Source: Olivibacter sp. SDN3
Lineage (GTDB): Bacteria; Bacteroidota; Bacteroidia; Sphingobacteriales; Sphingobacteriaceae
Reading direction: 5' to 3'
Assembly (NCBI RefSeq): GCF_014334135.1
Contig: NZ_CP060497.1
Coordinates: 2,294,001-2,358,000, forward strand
Length of the DNA stretch: 64,000 nt
Of this stretch, positions 26,582-36,000 are shown piece by piece. Positions within the stretch are counted from its first letter, which is position 1. Every line of letters begins with the position of its first letter. Under the pieces are notes generated by a model. It was not told the origin of the DNA. It ran no database searches and saw only the letters and a program-made list of their open reading frames with translations. Made by a program: the position numbers and the translations under genes.

Positions 26582-26953
26582 ATGAAAACGGTAAAAACTA
26601 TTCTCTGCGTGTTATTTGGTTTGATGTTTATCAATGCCGGATTAGATAAATTCTTGCATTACATGCCTGTGCCTCCCCTGGAAGGAGAGATGCTAACGGT
26701 GAGCGAAGCTATCGAACAGGTTAAATGGATGATGCCTTTAGTAGGTGCAATTGAAATTATAGGAGGGCTATTATTTATTCTACCTAAAACCAGAGCGTTG
26801 GGCGCAATTGTTATCTTACCTGTTATGGTAGGTGTTATTGTACATAATACTATCTATATGCCCTCTGGGCTTGCTATAGCAGGCATCATGTTCTTGATTA
26901 ACCTTTGGGTAATTATCGATAATTGGAGGAAATATCAGGTGCTTATAAGTTAG
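26582..26953 (+). CDS. DoxX-family membrane protein
   Basis: The 123-residue protein has four predicted membrane helices. It shows the DoxX pattern: TILCVLFGLMFINAGLDKFLH, then KWMMPLVGAIEIIGGLLFIL, PKTRALGAIVILPVMVGVI and a final LINLWVIID. DoxX-like proteins are small quinone- or redox-linked membrane proteins of mostly unknown function. It is the first of three DoxX-like genes in this window. It appears monocistronic. Confidence 0.85.
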   Translation: MKTVKTILCVLFGLMFINAGLDKFLHYMPVPPLEGEMLTVSEAIEQVKWMMPLVGAIEIIGGLLFILPKTRALGAIVILPVMVGVIVHNTIYMPSGLAIAGIMFLINLWVIIDNWRKYQVLIS

Positions 26954-26961
26954 CAGAAAAG

Positions 26962-27105
26962 CTATGGTGCAACAGGAGTTATTAGTGGCCGTACTAAGTC
27001 CAGATTAAACAGCCGTTCATCAGGGCGCAAATTAACGATTCTGTACACTTCATTACGGATAGAACCTGAAGTCAGTAAGAATATATATCGTTTTGCGATT
27101 AATTT
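26962..27105 (-). pseudogene. Coding-like 47-codon remnant without a start codon
   Basis: On the minus strand, between the DoxX and MaoC genes, an open frame reads KLIAKRYIFLLTSGSIRNEV then YRIVNLRPDERLFNLDLVRP then LITPVAP and a stop. A stop codon directly precedes it and it contains no usable ATG near its front. The composition is protein-like, so it looks like the end of a lost gene. The family is not recognised. Confidence 0.4.
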
Positions 27106-27255
27106 TTATAGGTCTTTTTAGTTTTTTTCAATACTTTTATAACCTTCAGGACATCAATATTGATTAGAAGGCAAACACTACACGATTATTTATTGTGGTT
27201 CGGAAATTTTGTATCTGAAGAGGTTTTGAAACATTTGTTGACCAATAAAAAATAT

Positions 27256-27714
27256 ATGCTTGTAATCAATAATTTTGAGGAGTTTAAATCATACGAAGGT
27301 AAACAACTAGGTGCATCTAAATGGCATAAAATAGATCAGGAACAGGTTAATAAATTTGCTGATGCCACACTAGATCATCAATGGATACATGTGGATAGAA
27401 AAAAAGCGGAAAGTGAAGGGCCGTTTAATACCACCATCGCACATGGTTATTTAACGCTTTCGCTAATCCCGTATCTGTGGAAGCAGATAGCGGACGTTCG
27501 CAATCTTAAAATGGAAATAAACTACGGGATAGAACGTCTTAAGTTTGGGCAGGCTGTTTTGGTAGACAGTGAGGTTCAGCTGAAAGCTAAACTAAATTCG
27601 GTAGTTAATTTAAGAGGAATTACAAAAGTTGTTATTGAAGCTACGCTTACTATCAAAGATCAAGCAAAGCCAGCTTACGTTGGTGACGTCGTGTTTCTAT
27701 ATCATTTTATATAA
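27256..27714 (+). CDS. MaoC-family (R)-enoyl-CoA hydratase-like protein
   Basis: From the ATG at 27256 the product is 152 residues, the normal size of a single hot-dog MaoC dehydratase. The hydratase motif is visible: FADATLDHQWIHVD with the catalytic Asp and His, followed by GPFNTTIAHGYLTLSLIPYL. Such enzymes hydrate trans-2-enoyl-CoA in fatty-acid or polyhydroxyalkanoate metabolism. The longer frame from 27160 begins with unrelated-looking sequence and is not preferred. No metabolic partner is adjacent. Confidence 0.88.
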   Translation: MLVINNFEEFKSYEGKQLGASKWHKIDQEQVNKFADATLDHQWIHVDRKKAESEGPFNTTIAHGYLTLSLIPYLWKQIADVRNLKMEINYGIERLKFGQAVLVDSEVQLKAKLNSVVNLRGITKVVIEATLTIKDQAKPAYVGDVVFLYHFI

Positions 27715-27720
27715 AGGTTG

Positions 27721-28737
27721 TCAACTATGATGTTCTGTAGAGCCTCTATATACCAGTTCGGGAGCTAAAACAATTGTTCTGCTAGCTACAGAGCCACCCT
27801 GAATTTTTTCCAATACCAGTTCGGCAGCAGCTTCTCCCATTTTTTCGAGAGGTTGCTCAACTGTGGTTAATGCCGGATAAACAATGGTCGATAATTCGGT
27901 TCCGGAAAAACTGGCAATGGCAACCTCATCGGGAATTTTAACGTTATTTTCAAGGAGAAAGTTCATTGCTCCAATCGCTAAGGTATCGGTAAATGCAAAA
28001 ATAGCATCGAATTGAACCTTTTTATGCATCAGATGTCGTACAGCATTTCGTCCATATTCAAAACCTATACCTTCCGTTTTTACGATTAAATCTTGATCAA
28101 AAAGCTGATGTTTTGTAAGGATACGTTGGTATCCCATTGCCCTTTCAGTTGCGTTCCGAATGGAAGAAGGACCCATGATATGGGCGATTCTTTTCCGGCC
28201 AATCCCAATGAGATGTTCCACCATTAGAGAGGCTTTAATATGATCGTTTACAATAACTTTCGAAACGTTCAGAGAAGTACTTGGTATTCTGTCAAAGAAG
28301 ATCAATGGTGTTCCTCTTTCCAGAATTTCCTGATATAAATCCTGATTGTATGTCTCGTGGCACAAGTTAATAATGATAGCTTCTACATTAAATTCTTCCA
28401 GAAACAAGAGATGCTGTCTTTCTATTGCAGGGCTCTCGTCCGACTGTAAAATAATAATTCTGTAACCTTGCGGATTGAGGGTTTTTTGGATTCCGCGTAA
28501 TACAGCAGTAGAAAACGGCGTTACCATTTCGGGTACTACAAATCCAATGTTTTTAGACTGCCCATATTTTAAGTTCAGCGCAGCCGGATTAGGCTTATAA
28601 CCCAATTTTTCTGCTGCTTGTAATACTCTTTTCTTGGTCTCTGGATGTATACTTTTATCATTAACAAATGCCCTGGAAATTGTCGATGTTGATAATGATA
28701 AGTGTTTCGAAAGGTCTTTTATGGTTATGCGTTTCAT
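27721..28737 (-). CDS. LacI-family transcriptional regulator
   Basis: From the ATG at 28737 the product is 338 residues. The N-terminal helix-turn-helix reads ITIKDLSKHLSLSTSTISRA, with a hinge helix NPAALNLKYGQSKNIG and then a periplasmic-binding-like ligand domain (IGFVVPEMVTPFSTAVL, FAFTDTLAIGAMNFL). It is transcribed divergently from the dehydrogenase/permease pair. Two operator-like sites lie in the shared promoter region, so it probably represses that catabolic pair and itself until its sugar-derived ligand is bound. Confidence 0.93.
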   Translation of the reverse strand: MKRITIKDLSKHLSLSTSTISRAFVNDKSIHPETKKRVLQAAEKLGYKPNPAALNLKYGQSKNIGFVVPEMVTPFSTAVLRGIQKTLNPQGYRIIILQSDESPAIERQHLLFLEEFNVEAIIINLCHETYNQDLYQEILERGTPLIFFDRIPSTSLNVSKVIVNDHIKASLMVEHLIGIGRKRIAHIMGPSSIRNATERAMGYQRILTKHQLFDQDLIVKTEGIGFEYGRNAVRHLMHKKVQFDAIFAFTDTLAIGAMNFLLENNVKIPDEVAIASFSGTELSTIVYPALTTVEQPLEKMGEAAAELVLEKIQGGSVASRTIVLAPELVYRGSTEHHS

Positions 28738-28804
28738 GATTTTGCCCAATTAAGGTAGTAAAATTTGCCATTAAGTGCTAGCAAAAGTTAAAAGACTTTT
28801 ACAT

Positions 28805-28840
28805 TTGGTAACGATCCCACAAGATTGGTAACGATCCCAA
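28805..28840. promoter_or_regulatory. Twin LacI-type operators
   Basis: The 15-base TTGGTAACGATCCCA occurs twice, at 28805-28819 and 28825-28839, exactly 20 bp apart (two helical turns). Each is an imperfect palindrome centred on CG, the usual form of LacI-family operators. The position, between the divergent regulator and dehydrogenase genes, supports control by the adjacent LacI protein. Confidence 0.7.
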
Positions 28841-28924
28841 ATCGTTTTTCTTTGGGATTATGCTTACTAATTTACAATTATTGATTTAATTTACCATCGT
28901 AAGCCAATTAAACATAACAATAAA

Positions 28925-30361
28925 ATGAATATCATACCTTATAATTATGATCCCAATACGATCGAATCTGGCATATTGCATATTGGTGTTGGCAACTTCC
29001 ATAGAGCACATCAGCAGTTTTATATCAATAGACTATTAGCAGATAAAGATCAACATGGGTGGGGAATATGTGGCGTATGCTTATTACCTTCAGATCAAAA
29101 AATAGTTGAAAATCTAAGGTCGCAGCATCTTGATTACACACTAACTGTTTTTGGTAGAGACGGCAACGATGAAATCTATAAAGTAGGTTCATTGCGAGAA
29201 TTGCTCTGGGGTATAGAACAGCCGGCAGCAGTAACAAAGAAAATAGCGGAAAGGTCGATTAAAATCGTCACGCTTACTATTACAGAAGGGGGGTACAATC
29301 TAGATAAAGAGACCAATAAGTTTAACCTCGATGATGAAAAAATAAAGCATGATATAGAAAACCCAAGCCAACCTACAACTGTATTCGGTTTTATTGCAGA
29401 AGGACTTCGCAAACGTAAGGAAAATCGTGGTGGAGGTCTTACCATCTTATCGTGCGACAACTTACAGCATAACGGAAGTACAGCTAAAAAAGCCTTCCTA
29501 TCCTTTATGGAAGCACAGGATAAAGAATTAGCCTCTTGGGTCGCAACGAATGTAACGTTCCCTAACAGTATGGTAGATCGTATAACACCTGCCACTACTC
29601 TTGAAGATATTAAAAGGCTTGATCAAATTAGTGGTTTCAATGATAAAGCTCCTGTTTATTGTGAGGACTTTTGTCAGTGGGTAATAGAAGACAACTTTAT
29701 CGCTGGCAGACCTGCTTTAGAGAGGGTGGGTGTCGAGTTTACCAATGATGTAGCTGCCTACGAAAACATGAAACTAAGTCTTTTAAACGCGTCGCATATT
29801 TTATTATCTTATCCATCTTTCATTAAAGGATACCGTAAAGTAGATGAAGCGATGCAGGATGATACGATCTGCCGATACATTCGTGATTTTATGGATATTG
29901 ATATAACGCCGTATGTACCGGCACCTGGCAACACAGACTTGGATCAGTATAAACAAACGCTTATGGAAAGATTTGGCAATCGGTCTGTAAGTGACCAAGT
30001 CAGTAGATTGTGTTTTGACGGTGTTTCAAAGTTTCCTGTATATATTATGCCAAACCTATCTAAAATGATTGACGATCAGAAAGACCTTAGCCGTGTTGCT
30101 TTTCTAATAGCTTCCTATAGACATTACCTAAAATATAAAGTAGATGAAAAGGGATTGTCCTATGAAATTGCAGAACCTTGGTTAACTGTAGACGATAAAA
30201 AATGCATTGCCAGTGACGAACCGATTGATTTCTTGGATTTATCTGCCTTCAAAAGTATTCATTTAAAAAGGGTTGAACCTTTCGTGCTTTTATATAGCAC
30301 ATTTGTAAATCGCATTAAAGATCAAGGTATAACATCAGTATTGATATCTGCTGTTCATTAA
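28925..30361 (+). CDS. Mannitol dehydrogenase family oxidoreductase (mannitol 2-dehydrogenase or fructuronate reductase)
   Basis: The 478-residue protein begins with the long-chain polyol dehydrogenase NAD site (ILHIGVGNFHRAHQQFYINR, residues 17-36). In the C-terminal domain it carries the catalytic-lysine helix KLSLLNASHILLSYPSF (Lys about 283). Length matches mannitol 2-dehydrogenase and UxuB/UxaB. These enzymes interconvert ketoses and polyols or hexuronates using NAD(P)H in the cytosol. The partner MFS permease 33 bp downstream and the divergent LacI regulator define a small sugar-utilisation locus. The substrate cannot be chosen by eye. Confidence 0.88.
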   Translation: MNIIPYNYDPNTIESGILHIGVGNFHRAHQQFYINRLLADKDQHGWGICGVCLLPSDQKIVENLRSQHLDYTLTVFGRDGNDEIYKVGSLRELLWGIEQPAAVTKKIAERSIKIVTLTITEGGYNLDKETNKFNLDDEKIKHDIENPSQPTTVFGFIAEGLRKRKENRGGGLTILSCDNLQHNGSTAKKAFLSFMEAQDKELASWVATNVTFPNSMVDRITPATTLEDIKRLDQISGFNDKAPVYCEDFCQWVIEDNFIAGRPALERVGVEFTNDVAAYENMKLSLLNASHILLSYPSFIKGYRKVDEAMQDDTICRYIRDFMDIDITPYVPAPGNTDLDQYKQTLMERFGNRSVSDQVSRLCFDGVSKFPVYIMPNLSKMIDDQKDLSRVAFLIASYRHYLKYKVDEKGLSYEIAEPWLTVDDKKCIASDEPIDFLDLSAFKSIHLKRVEPFVLLYSTFVNRIKDQGITSVLISAVH

Positions 30362-30394
30362 AACAGCTGTATACTTAAATTATTTGGTAAAATA

Positions 30395-31717
30395 ATGGAA
30401 TCAACATCACAAAAGGCGACCATATTACCCTTCCTTATCGTAACCTTTATATATTTTCTCGTAGGTTTCTTGACTACGGTGAACGAACAGTTACAGGCAC
30501 CTCTACAGTTTACTTTTCTCGAGAACTCAGGCAGGCTCAAAAATACCTTCACCACATTAATTTCTTTCTTTTTCTTTTTAGGTTACTTAATAAATGGAAC
30601 ATTGGGAAGTAAATGGGTAAATGCCTTTGGTTATAAAAAGACCATATTACGGGGTTTGTTATTCATGATTTTTGGCTTGTGTACGTATTTGTTATCTTCC
30701 CTTGTGGGATATAAGTACCCAAATGTGAGTTTACAGTATGGCGATGCTACTATTCCTTCTGGGTTTTTTATTTTCCTATTGGGGTCTTATTTAATGGGAA
30801 CATCTGCAGCTATTATTCAGGTGGTTGTTAATCCTTATGTGGCGTCTTACCATCTGCCCGGAACCCAGCCTGTGCAGCGCTTAAATATTACAACTGCTGT
30901 TAACTCTGTAGGAACAACATCTGCTCCTTTTTTTGTTACGGCGATCATATTTAGTGGTATATCCATAGAACAAATACAGGTTCGGCAACTGATTATTCCT
31001 TTTATTTTTATTATCGGCTGTATAGGTATCGTATTTCTGATGACCAAGAGGGTTCATTTACCTGATATCGCCCATACCCGGGCGGCTGTAGGGGAGAAGT
31101 TGGAAAGAAGTATCTGGTCTTTTCGGCATTTCGCACTGGGAGTTCTTGCCATATTCTTTTATGTGGGGACTGAAGTGGCCATAGGGGCCAATATTAATCT
31201 GCATGCTTTCGAACTTATGCGTTCCGGTCATCCGATAACGTTTTTTGGGAGAACGGACATGGTATTTGGCGGGTTGGATTTGGGAATACATGCGTTGCTT
31301 TCCACCTTATATTGGGGTGGGTTTCTTGTGGGGCGGTCTATATCCAGTTTTTTCAGTAATATTTCAGCAAGAACACAACTCACTACCACAACGGTATTGG
31401 CAACCATACTCGCCCTTGTGAGTATGATAACACAAAATTTATGGTTTTTGGTCGCTATCGGTCTTTTACATTCATCGATGTGGAGCTGCATTTATTCGCT
31501 GGCAATTAAAGGGCTTAATAAATACACCTCAAAAGCCTCTGGTGTGTTTATATCGGCTGTTTTCGGAGGAGCAGTGTTCACCCTAGTACAAGGAGGGTTA
31601 GCCGATATACTGGGGTCTTGGCGATGGACTTGGACTTTAACTGTTGTATGTGAACTTTTGATGCTTTATTACGCTCGAATAGGGTCTCGTGTAAAAGAAA
31701 AAGATATTGTGAATTAG
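30395..31717 (+). CDS. Sugar MFS transporter, FucP/GluP-like
   Basis: The 440-residue inner-membrane protein has 12 predicted helices. Features of the fucose/glucose:H+ symporter (FHS) branch are visible: FLVGFLTTVNEQLQAPLQ in helix 1, LGYLINGTLGSKWVNAFGYKK after helix 2, and FFYVGTEVAIGANI at the start of the second half. It starts 33 bp after the dehydrogenase and is probably co-transcribed under the same LacI operators. It would import the sugar or sugar alcohol that the dehydrogenase uses. Confidence 0.9.
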   Translation: MESTSQKATILPFLIVTFIYFLVGFLTTVNEQLQAPLQFTFLENSGRLKNTFTTLISFFFFLGYLINGTLGSKWVNAFGYKKTILRGLLFMIFGLCTYLLSSLVGYKYPNVSLQYGDATIPSGFFIFLLGSYLMGTSAAIIQVVVNPYVASYHLPGTQPVQRLNITTAVNSVGTTSAPFFVTAIIFSGISIEQIQVRQLIIPFIFIIGCIGIVFLMTKRVHLPDIAHTRAAVGEKLERSIWSFRHFALGVLAIFFYVGTEVAIGANINLHAFELMRSGHPITFFGRTDMVFGGLDLGIHALLSTLYWGGFLVGRSISSFFSNISARTQLTTTTVLATILALVSMITQNLWFLVAIGLLHSSMWSCIYSLAIKGLNKYTSKASGVFISAVFGGAVFTLVQGGLADILGSWRWTWTLTVVCELLMLYYARIGSRVKEKDIVN

Positions 31718-31755
31718 CGTTTAAAAAATGGGAGCCGGCCGCCAGCCGTTATTAG

Positions 31756-31804
31756 TCGCGATAAGACTATAGGATTATGAAATAGGGAGGAAGTATCGCG
31801 ATAA
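31756..31804. repeat. Direct repeat of TCGCGATAA upstream of cstA
   Basis: The nonamer TCGCGATAA occurs at 31756-31764 and 31796-31804, 40 bp apart (about four helical turns), 52 to 100 bp ahead of the cstA start. It contains the palindromic TCGCGA. A regulator-binding pair is possible. Confidence 0.4.
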
Positions 31805-31856
31805 ATTTTATATTTGTGAAATACCAAGTATTGTAAACACTTACTATGATAGTTCA

Positions 31857-33698
31857 ATGGAATTTTTAAACGGTATCAACGCCCTCACTTTAGTCTTTAC
31901 GTCTATATTGATTTTTGCGATAGCCTATCGTTTCTACGGTATTTATCTTGCAAATAAAACCTTGAGATTAAGCAATAATCACGTTACTCCAGCGGTGGAG
32001 TTCGCAGATGGGAAGGACTATGTGGCTACAAATAGGAATGTGCTTTTTGGGCACCACTTTGCCGCCATTGCGGCTGCTGGCCCCTTGGTTGGCCCTGTAC
32101 TTGCTGCACAGTTCGGTTATCTGCCAGGAACCTTGTGGATACTAATCGGTTGCGTGCTGGGAGGTGGGGTACACGATATGGTTGTGCTTTTTGCATCGGT
32201 ACGGCACAAAGGGCAAAGTTTGGCTACTATTGCTTCAAAGGAAATTGGCACTTTGACGGGAACGGTGGCCGGTTTTGCCATCTTGTTTATTCTGATCTTA
32301 ACACTCGCAGGCCTTTCCTTGGCTTGTATCAACGCTATGCATGAAGCGTCCTGGTCGCTCTTTACTGTGCTAATTACTATGCCAATCGCTATCTTGATGG
32401 GTTTGATTATGAGGTATCGGGCCAATAGTGTGCTTTTTGCCAGCATCCTAGGCGGGGTGCTGCTCATTGCCGGAATCATTGGAGGTCACAGTCTGATGCA
32501 GTACGAGGTGATCGATAAGTTGTTCAGTTGGGATATCAAAACCATCTCCGTAGCTATACCACTTTACGGGTTTCTGGCCTCTGTACTTCCGGTATGGCTG
32601 CTGCTTGTTCCGCGCGATTACCTTTCTACCTACCTCAAAATAGGTACGATCGTGATGCTGGCCATTGGTGTTGTTTTCATTCATCCCACGCTGCAGATGC
32701 CTGCAATGACTTCTTTTATCCACGGTGGAGGACCGGTAATAGGCGGACCTGTGCTGCCGTTTATCTTTATCGTCATTGCTTGCGGGGCTATTTCTGGGTT
32801 CCATGCGGTGATTGCCACAGGGACGACACCAAAAATGATCGCCAATGAGCGTGAGATTCTCTTTGTAGGTTATGGCGCTATGTTGGTGGAAGGCTTCGTG
32901 GCCTTGATGGCATTGATTGCTGCCTGTACCTTAATGCCGGGTGACTATTTTGCCATCAATACGCCTAAGGAAGGTTACGATGCTTTTTTGGCCGCTCACC
33001 CGTCTCTACATGCAGTTGAAATTGATTATTTCTCAGAGAAGGTGGGGATTGATCTTCACGGTCGGACGGGCGGAGCAGTTTCCCTTGCTGTAGGGATGGC
33101 ACATATCTTTAATAAAATTCCTGGCATGGATACGCTCATGGCATATTGGTACAATTTTGCGATTATGTTTGAAGCAGTTTTTATCCTCACCGCTATCGAT
33201 GCTGGTACCCGTGTTGGTCGTTTCTTCCTACAGGAGATGCTCGGAACCGTGTTACCTAAATTCAATGATCAAAAGTGGACACCGGGAGTTATTATCAGCA
33301 GCTTGCTCTTTACTTTCGCCTGGGGTTATTTGGTCTTTACTGGAAATGTAAGTAGCATCTGGCCACTTTTTGGTATCAGTAACCAACTACTTGCAGCATG
33401 TGGATTAATCGTTTGTACCACAATGTTGATCCGTTTAAATCGAGGGAAGCACGCCTTATGTGCCGCAATACCAGGTGTATTCATGGCCTTTATAACCTTT
33501 TGGGCCGGGTATATTCAAGTAACAACCATGTATCTTCCGGAGGGCGAATTTTTGCTGGCCATTCTGGCTATAGTTGCAATGATATTGATGTTAATCGTAT
33601 TTGTTGGCGCATTCCGGAAATGGTATCAATTGCTCAAAATGAACAGCCAAGAGGTCGATTTTTACGGAGAAAACGTAAAGGAGCTTGTAGAACGATAA
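31857..33698 (+). CDS. cstA: Carbon starvation protein A (CstA), pyruvate/peptide transporter family
   Basis: The 613-residue multi-helix membrane protein has the CstA core: DYVATNRNVLFGHHFAAIAA, GPLVGPVLAAQFGYLPGTLW, GCVLGGGVHDMVVLFASVRH, and SGFHAVIATGTTPKMIANE later on. The C-terminal domain (LTAIDAGTRVGRFFLQEM, WPLFGISNQLLA) fits the family. CstA and its relatives are starvation-induced transporters; pyruvate uptake is documented for E. coli homologues. It is a single gene converging on the DUF4256 gene. Confidence 0.94.
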   Translation: MEFLNGINALTLVFTSILIFAIAYRFYGIYLANKTLRLSNNHVTPAVEFADGKDYVATNRNVLFGHHFAAIAAAGPLVGPVLAAQFGYLPGTLWILIGCVLGGGVHDMVVLFASVRHKGQSLATIASKEIGTLTGTVAGFAILFILILTLAGLSLACINAMHEASWSLFTVLITMPIAILMGLIMRYRANSVLFASILGGVLLIAGIIGGHSLMQYEVIDKLFSWDIKTISVAIPLYGFLASVLPVWLLLVPRDYLSTYLKIGTIVMLAIGVVFIHPTLQMPAMTSFIHGGGPVIGGPVLPFIFIVIACGAISGFHAVIATGTTPKMIANEREILFVGYGAMLVEGFVALMALIAACTLMPGDYFAINTPKEGYDAFLAAHPSLHAVEIDYFSEKVGIDLHGRTGGAVSLAVGMAHIFNKIPGMDTLMAYWYNFAIMFEAVFILTAIDAGTRVGRFFLQEMLGTVLPKFNDQKWTPGVIISSLLFTFAWGYLVFTGNVSSIWPLFGISNQLLAACGLIVCTTMLIRLNRGKHALCAAIPGVFMAFITFWAGYIQVTTMYLPEGEFLLAILAIVAMILMLIVFVGAFRKWYQLLKMNSQEVDFYGENVKELVER

Positions 33699-33761
33699 AC
33701 AGTTTTTTGTCTTACGTTCTACGTCACATCTACCTAGATTTTATGGCTTTTGGTGTGGAGT

Positions 33762-34328
33762 TTAAACTCTTAGCGAACCACGGAATCCTCTAGCGCCATA
33801 ATAAGAGTCCGCGCCATTGTGGTATACAAAGACGCGGCCGAAGCGCGAATCACCAAAGATAGCACCCCCAAGTTTTCTTACATCATCAGGCGTTTCTATC
33901 CAGCTAGATGTTTTCGTATCAAATTCCCCTAGTTGCTGCAACTCCTGATATTGCTCTTCCGTTAACAGCTCAATACCCATTTCCGCTGCCATATCCTTAG
34001 CGGTATTAGCCGGTTTATGCGTTTTCCTTGCTTCTAGCGCCTTGCGGTCGTAACAAATGCTTCTACGGCCTTTAGGGCTTTCTGCTGCACAATCATAAAA
34101 CAGGTATTCATCCGTCTTTTTATCATAACTAACAACATCTGGTTCACCACCAGTTCTCTCCATGAAATGGAGAGAACATAGCTTGTCAGTATTAGTTTCT
34201 AGCTTTGCTTGCACGTTAGTCCATTCAATATTTTTATGACGATCCCTGTTTTTTTCAAAACGTTCTTTCAATGTGCTGAGTAATTCTTCGGCTTGTTCCG
34301 ATGACAATTCCTTTTTTTTGCTATTCAT
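33762..34328 (-). CDS. DUF4256 domain protein
   Basis: The 188-residue cytosolic protein matches the DUF4256 pattern: LSTLKERFEKNRDRHKNIEW, LHFMERTGGEPDVVSYDKKT, CAAESPKGRRSICYDRKALE and the C-terminal FVYHNGADSYYGARGFRG. No catalytic role is established for the family. It is the last gene of the minus-strand set led by the YCII and ECF sigma genes, starting 4 bp downstream of the DoxX stop. Its expression is therefore probably under the same control. Confidence 0.85.
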   Translation of the reverse strand: MNSKKKELSSEQAEELLSTLKERFEKNRDRHKNIEWTNVQAKLETNTDKLCSLHFMERTGGEPDVVSYDKKTDEYLFYDCAAESPKGRRSICYDRKALEARKTHKPANTAKDMAAEMGIELLTEEQYQELQQLGEFDTKTSSWIETPDDVRKLGGAIFGDSRFGRVFVYHNGADSYYGARGFRGSLRV

Positions 34329-34332
34329 TTAT

Positions 34333-34719
34333 CTATTTATTGATTAAAGAGACGATTTTTCTATTTGCAGGTCTGAAATACCATGATACTATCGTCAGGA
34401 TTAGTAATAACAACGGTGGAAATAGTTCATTCACCGAATCACCCGATGCGATATGTGAAAATATCGCTCCAGACATGGCAAAGAAAAAGCCTGCATAAGC
34501 CCATTCTTTTAGTAAAGCAAAGTTAGGAATAAGTACGGTTACGACTCCCAACAGTTTCCAGATACCGAGTATGGTTAAGAAATAGATGGGGTAGCCTAAT
34601 TTTGTTGTAACCTCTACCTCTTCTTCCATTTTAATTAATTGCACGATTCCAGTTGAAAGCATTCCCAATGCAAGCCAAATGGTAGCAATCCAATAGATAA
34701 TTTTATCCCGTTTTTTCAT
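34333..34719 (-). CDS. DoxX-like membrane protein
   Basis: The 128-residue protein has four predicted membrane helices: IIYWIATIWLALGMLSTGIV, YPIYFLTILGIWKLLGVVTV, WAYAGFFFAMSGAIFSHIAS and FPPLLLLILTIVSWYF. This is the arrangement of the DoxX-like_4 group often found beside ECF42 sigma genes. It lies 24 bp after the sigma factor gene and 4 bp before DUF4256. Confidence 0.85.
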   Translation of the reverse strand: MKKRDKIIYWIATIWLALGMLSTGIVQLIKMEEEVEVTTKLGYPIYFLTILGIWKLLGVVTVLIPNFALLKEWAYAGFFFAMSGAIFSHIASGDSVNELFPPLLLLILTIVSWYFRPANRKIVSLINK

Positions 34720-34743
34720 AATGTGTTATTTTTATACGCAGCT

Positions 34744-35991
34744 CTATTTCTCCGTATCAATTACCTGCATTCGTCTTGTAATGATTTTCCTTTCCGTATC
34801 GGTTTTTGCAAGTGCAAATGCCCGTCGAAAACTTTCGGTTGCTTTGTTATCGTCTATCTCTTTGTATAATTCGCCGAGCAAAACAAAGTAGAAATGATTA
34901 TTTGTCAGTTTTAATTTCTCTGCTTCCTTCAATGCCTTCTCTTTTCCATCGGCTTTATATAAAGCATAAGTACGGTTGAGCGCAACAGCAGGAGAGTAGT
35001 TTACCAAAAGCAACTGATTATATAATTGCAAAATTTCTTCCCATTTTTCTTTTGTATCAGCTTTGGAACAGTGGCTATGGGCAATTTTAGCTTCAAGGTG
35101 GTAAGAAGTGATTTCATTCCCTGTTGCCGATCGGCTAAGGAAATACATCCCTTGATTGATAAGCTCCTTATTCCAGCTATTTTCATCTTGATTTTCATAT
35201 AGCACAAAATCATCTTCACTGCTTTGCCGTGCATCGAACCTCGACGCATGAAAGCACATCAATGCCATGAGCGCATTTGTTTTAGGGTTATTTGTACTTT
35301 CGTTTTCGATAAGCATAACGCCCAATCGCATAGCTTCACGGCATAATTCTTTCTGTAATAGCTGATTTTGAGTTTTGGAATAGTATCCTTCGTTGAAAAG
35401 CAGGTAAATAATGTGCAGAGCATTATCAAGGCGATTGCTGACTTCACTATCGGCGGGAAATTCCATTTTAATTTTTTCCGTCCGCAATCTTTCTTTTGCT
35501 CTGAACAACCTTTTATTGATCGTTTCTTTATTGGTGAGAAACGCTTCCGCAATTTCTTCAATACCAAAACCGCATAGTACACGCAACGCCAAACCTATTT
35601 GTGCTTCACTTGCAATGGCCGGATTACAAATGGCAAAGAGCATTTGCAGCTGGCTGTCTTTTATATGCTGCGTTGAAAAATTTACTTCGGCAATTTCTTC
35701 TGCTATTTCCTGACCGGTTTGTAATTGTGGAATCACTTTATCGTTTAAGATTCTGTTTCTGCGGAAATGGTAATTTGTTTTTTGCTTGGCAACGGTATAG
35801 AGCCATGCGGCAGGGTTGGGTGGTATTCCTTTCTGCTTCCATGATTCTGTTGCCACTAAAAATGTCTCACTTACGATATCTTCGGCTAATTCGATGTACT
35901 GTAGGCCGTAGCCCTTACTGATAACAGCAACCATTTTAGAAAATTCCTGTCGGAACAAGTTGGAAATAATTCCGGTTTCTTTGTTCATCAT
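34744..35991 (-). CDS. ECF RNA polymerase sigma factor, ECF42 type with C-terminal TPR-like domain
   Basis: The 415-residue protein has sigma region 2 (YIELAEDIVSETFLVATESW, NPAAWLYTVAKQKTNYHFRR) and region 4 (VLCGFGIEEIAEAFLTNKET, then INKRLFRAKERLR). A 220-residue C-terminal helical extension with TPR-like repeats follows (ALNRTYALYKADGKEKALKE). This long form, together with an adjacent YCII/DGPF gene, is characteristic of group ECF42, which has no membrane anti-sigma and is regulated through its extension. Start codons ATGATG lie at 35986-35991. The regulon probably includes its own operon. Confidence 0.9.
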   Translation of the reverse strand: MMNKETGIISNLFRQEFSKMVAVISKGYGLQYIELAEDIVSETFLVATESWKQKGIPPNPAAWLYTVAKQKTNYHFRRNRILNDKVIPQLQTGQEIAEEIAEVNFSTQHIKDSQLQMLFAICNPAIASEAQIGLALRVLCGFGIEEIAEAFLTNKETINKRLFRAKERLRTEKIKMEFPADSEVSNRLDNALHIIYLLFNEGYYSKTQNQLLQKELCREAMRLGVMLIENESTNNPKTNALMALMCFHASRFDARQSSEDDFVLYENQDENSWNKELINQGMYFLSRSATGNEITSYHLEAKIAHSHCSKADTKEKWEEILQLYNQLLLVNYSPAVALNRTYALYKADGKEKALKEAEKLKLTNNHFYFVLLGELYKEIDDNKATESFRRAFALAKTDTERKIITRRMQVIDTEK

Positions 35992-36000
35992 TAATTACGG

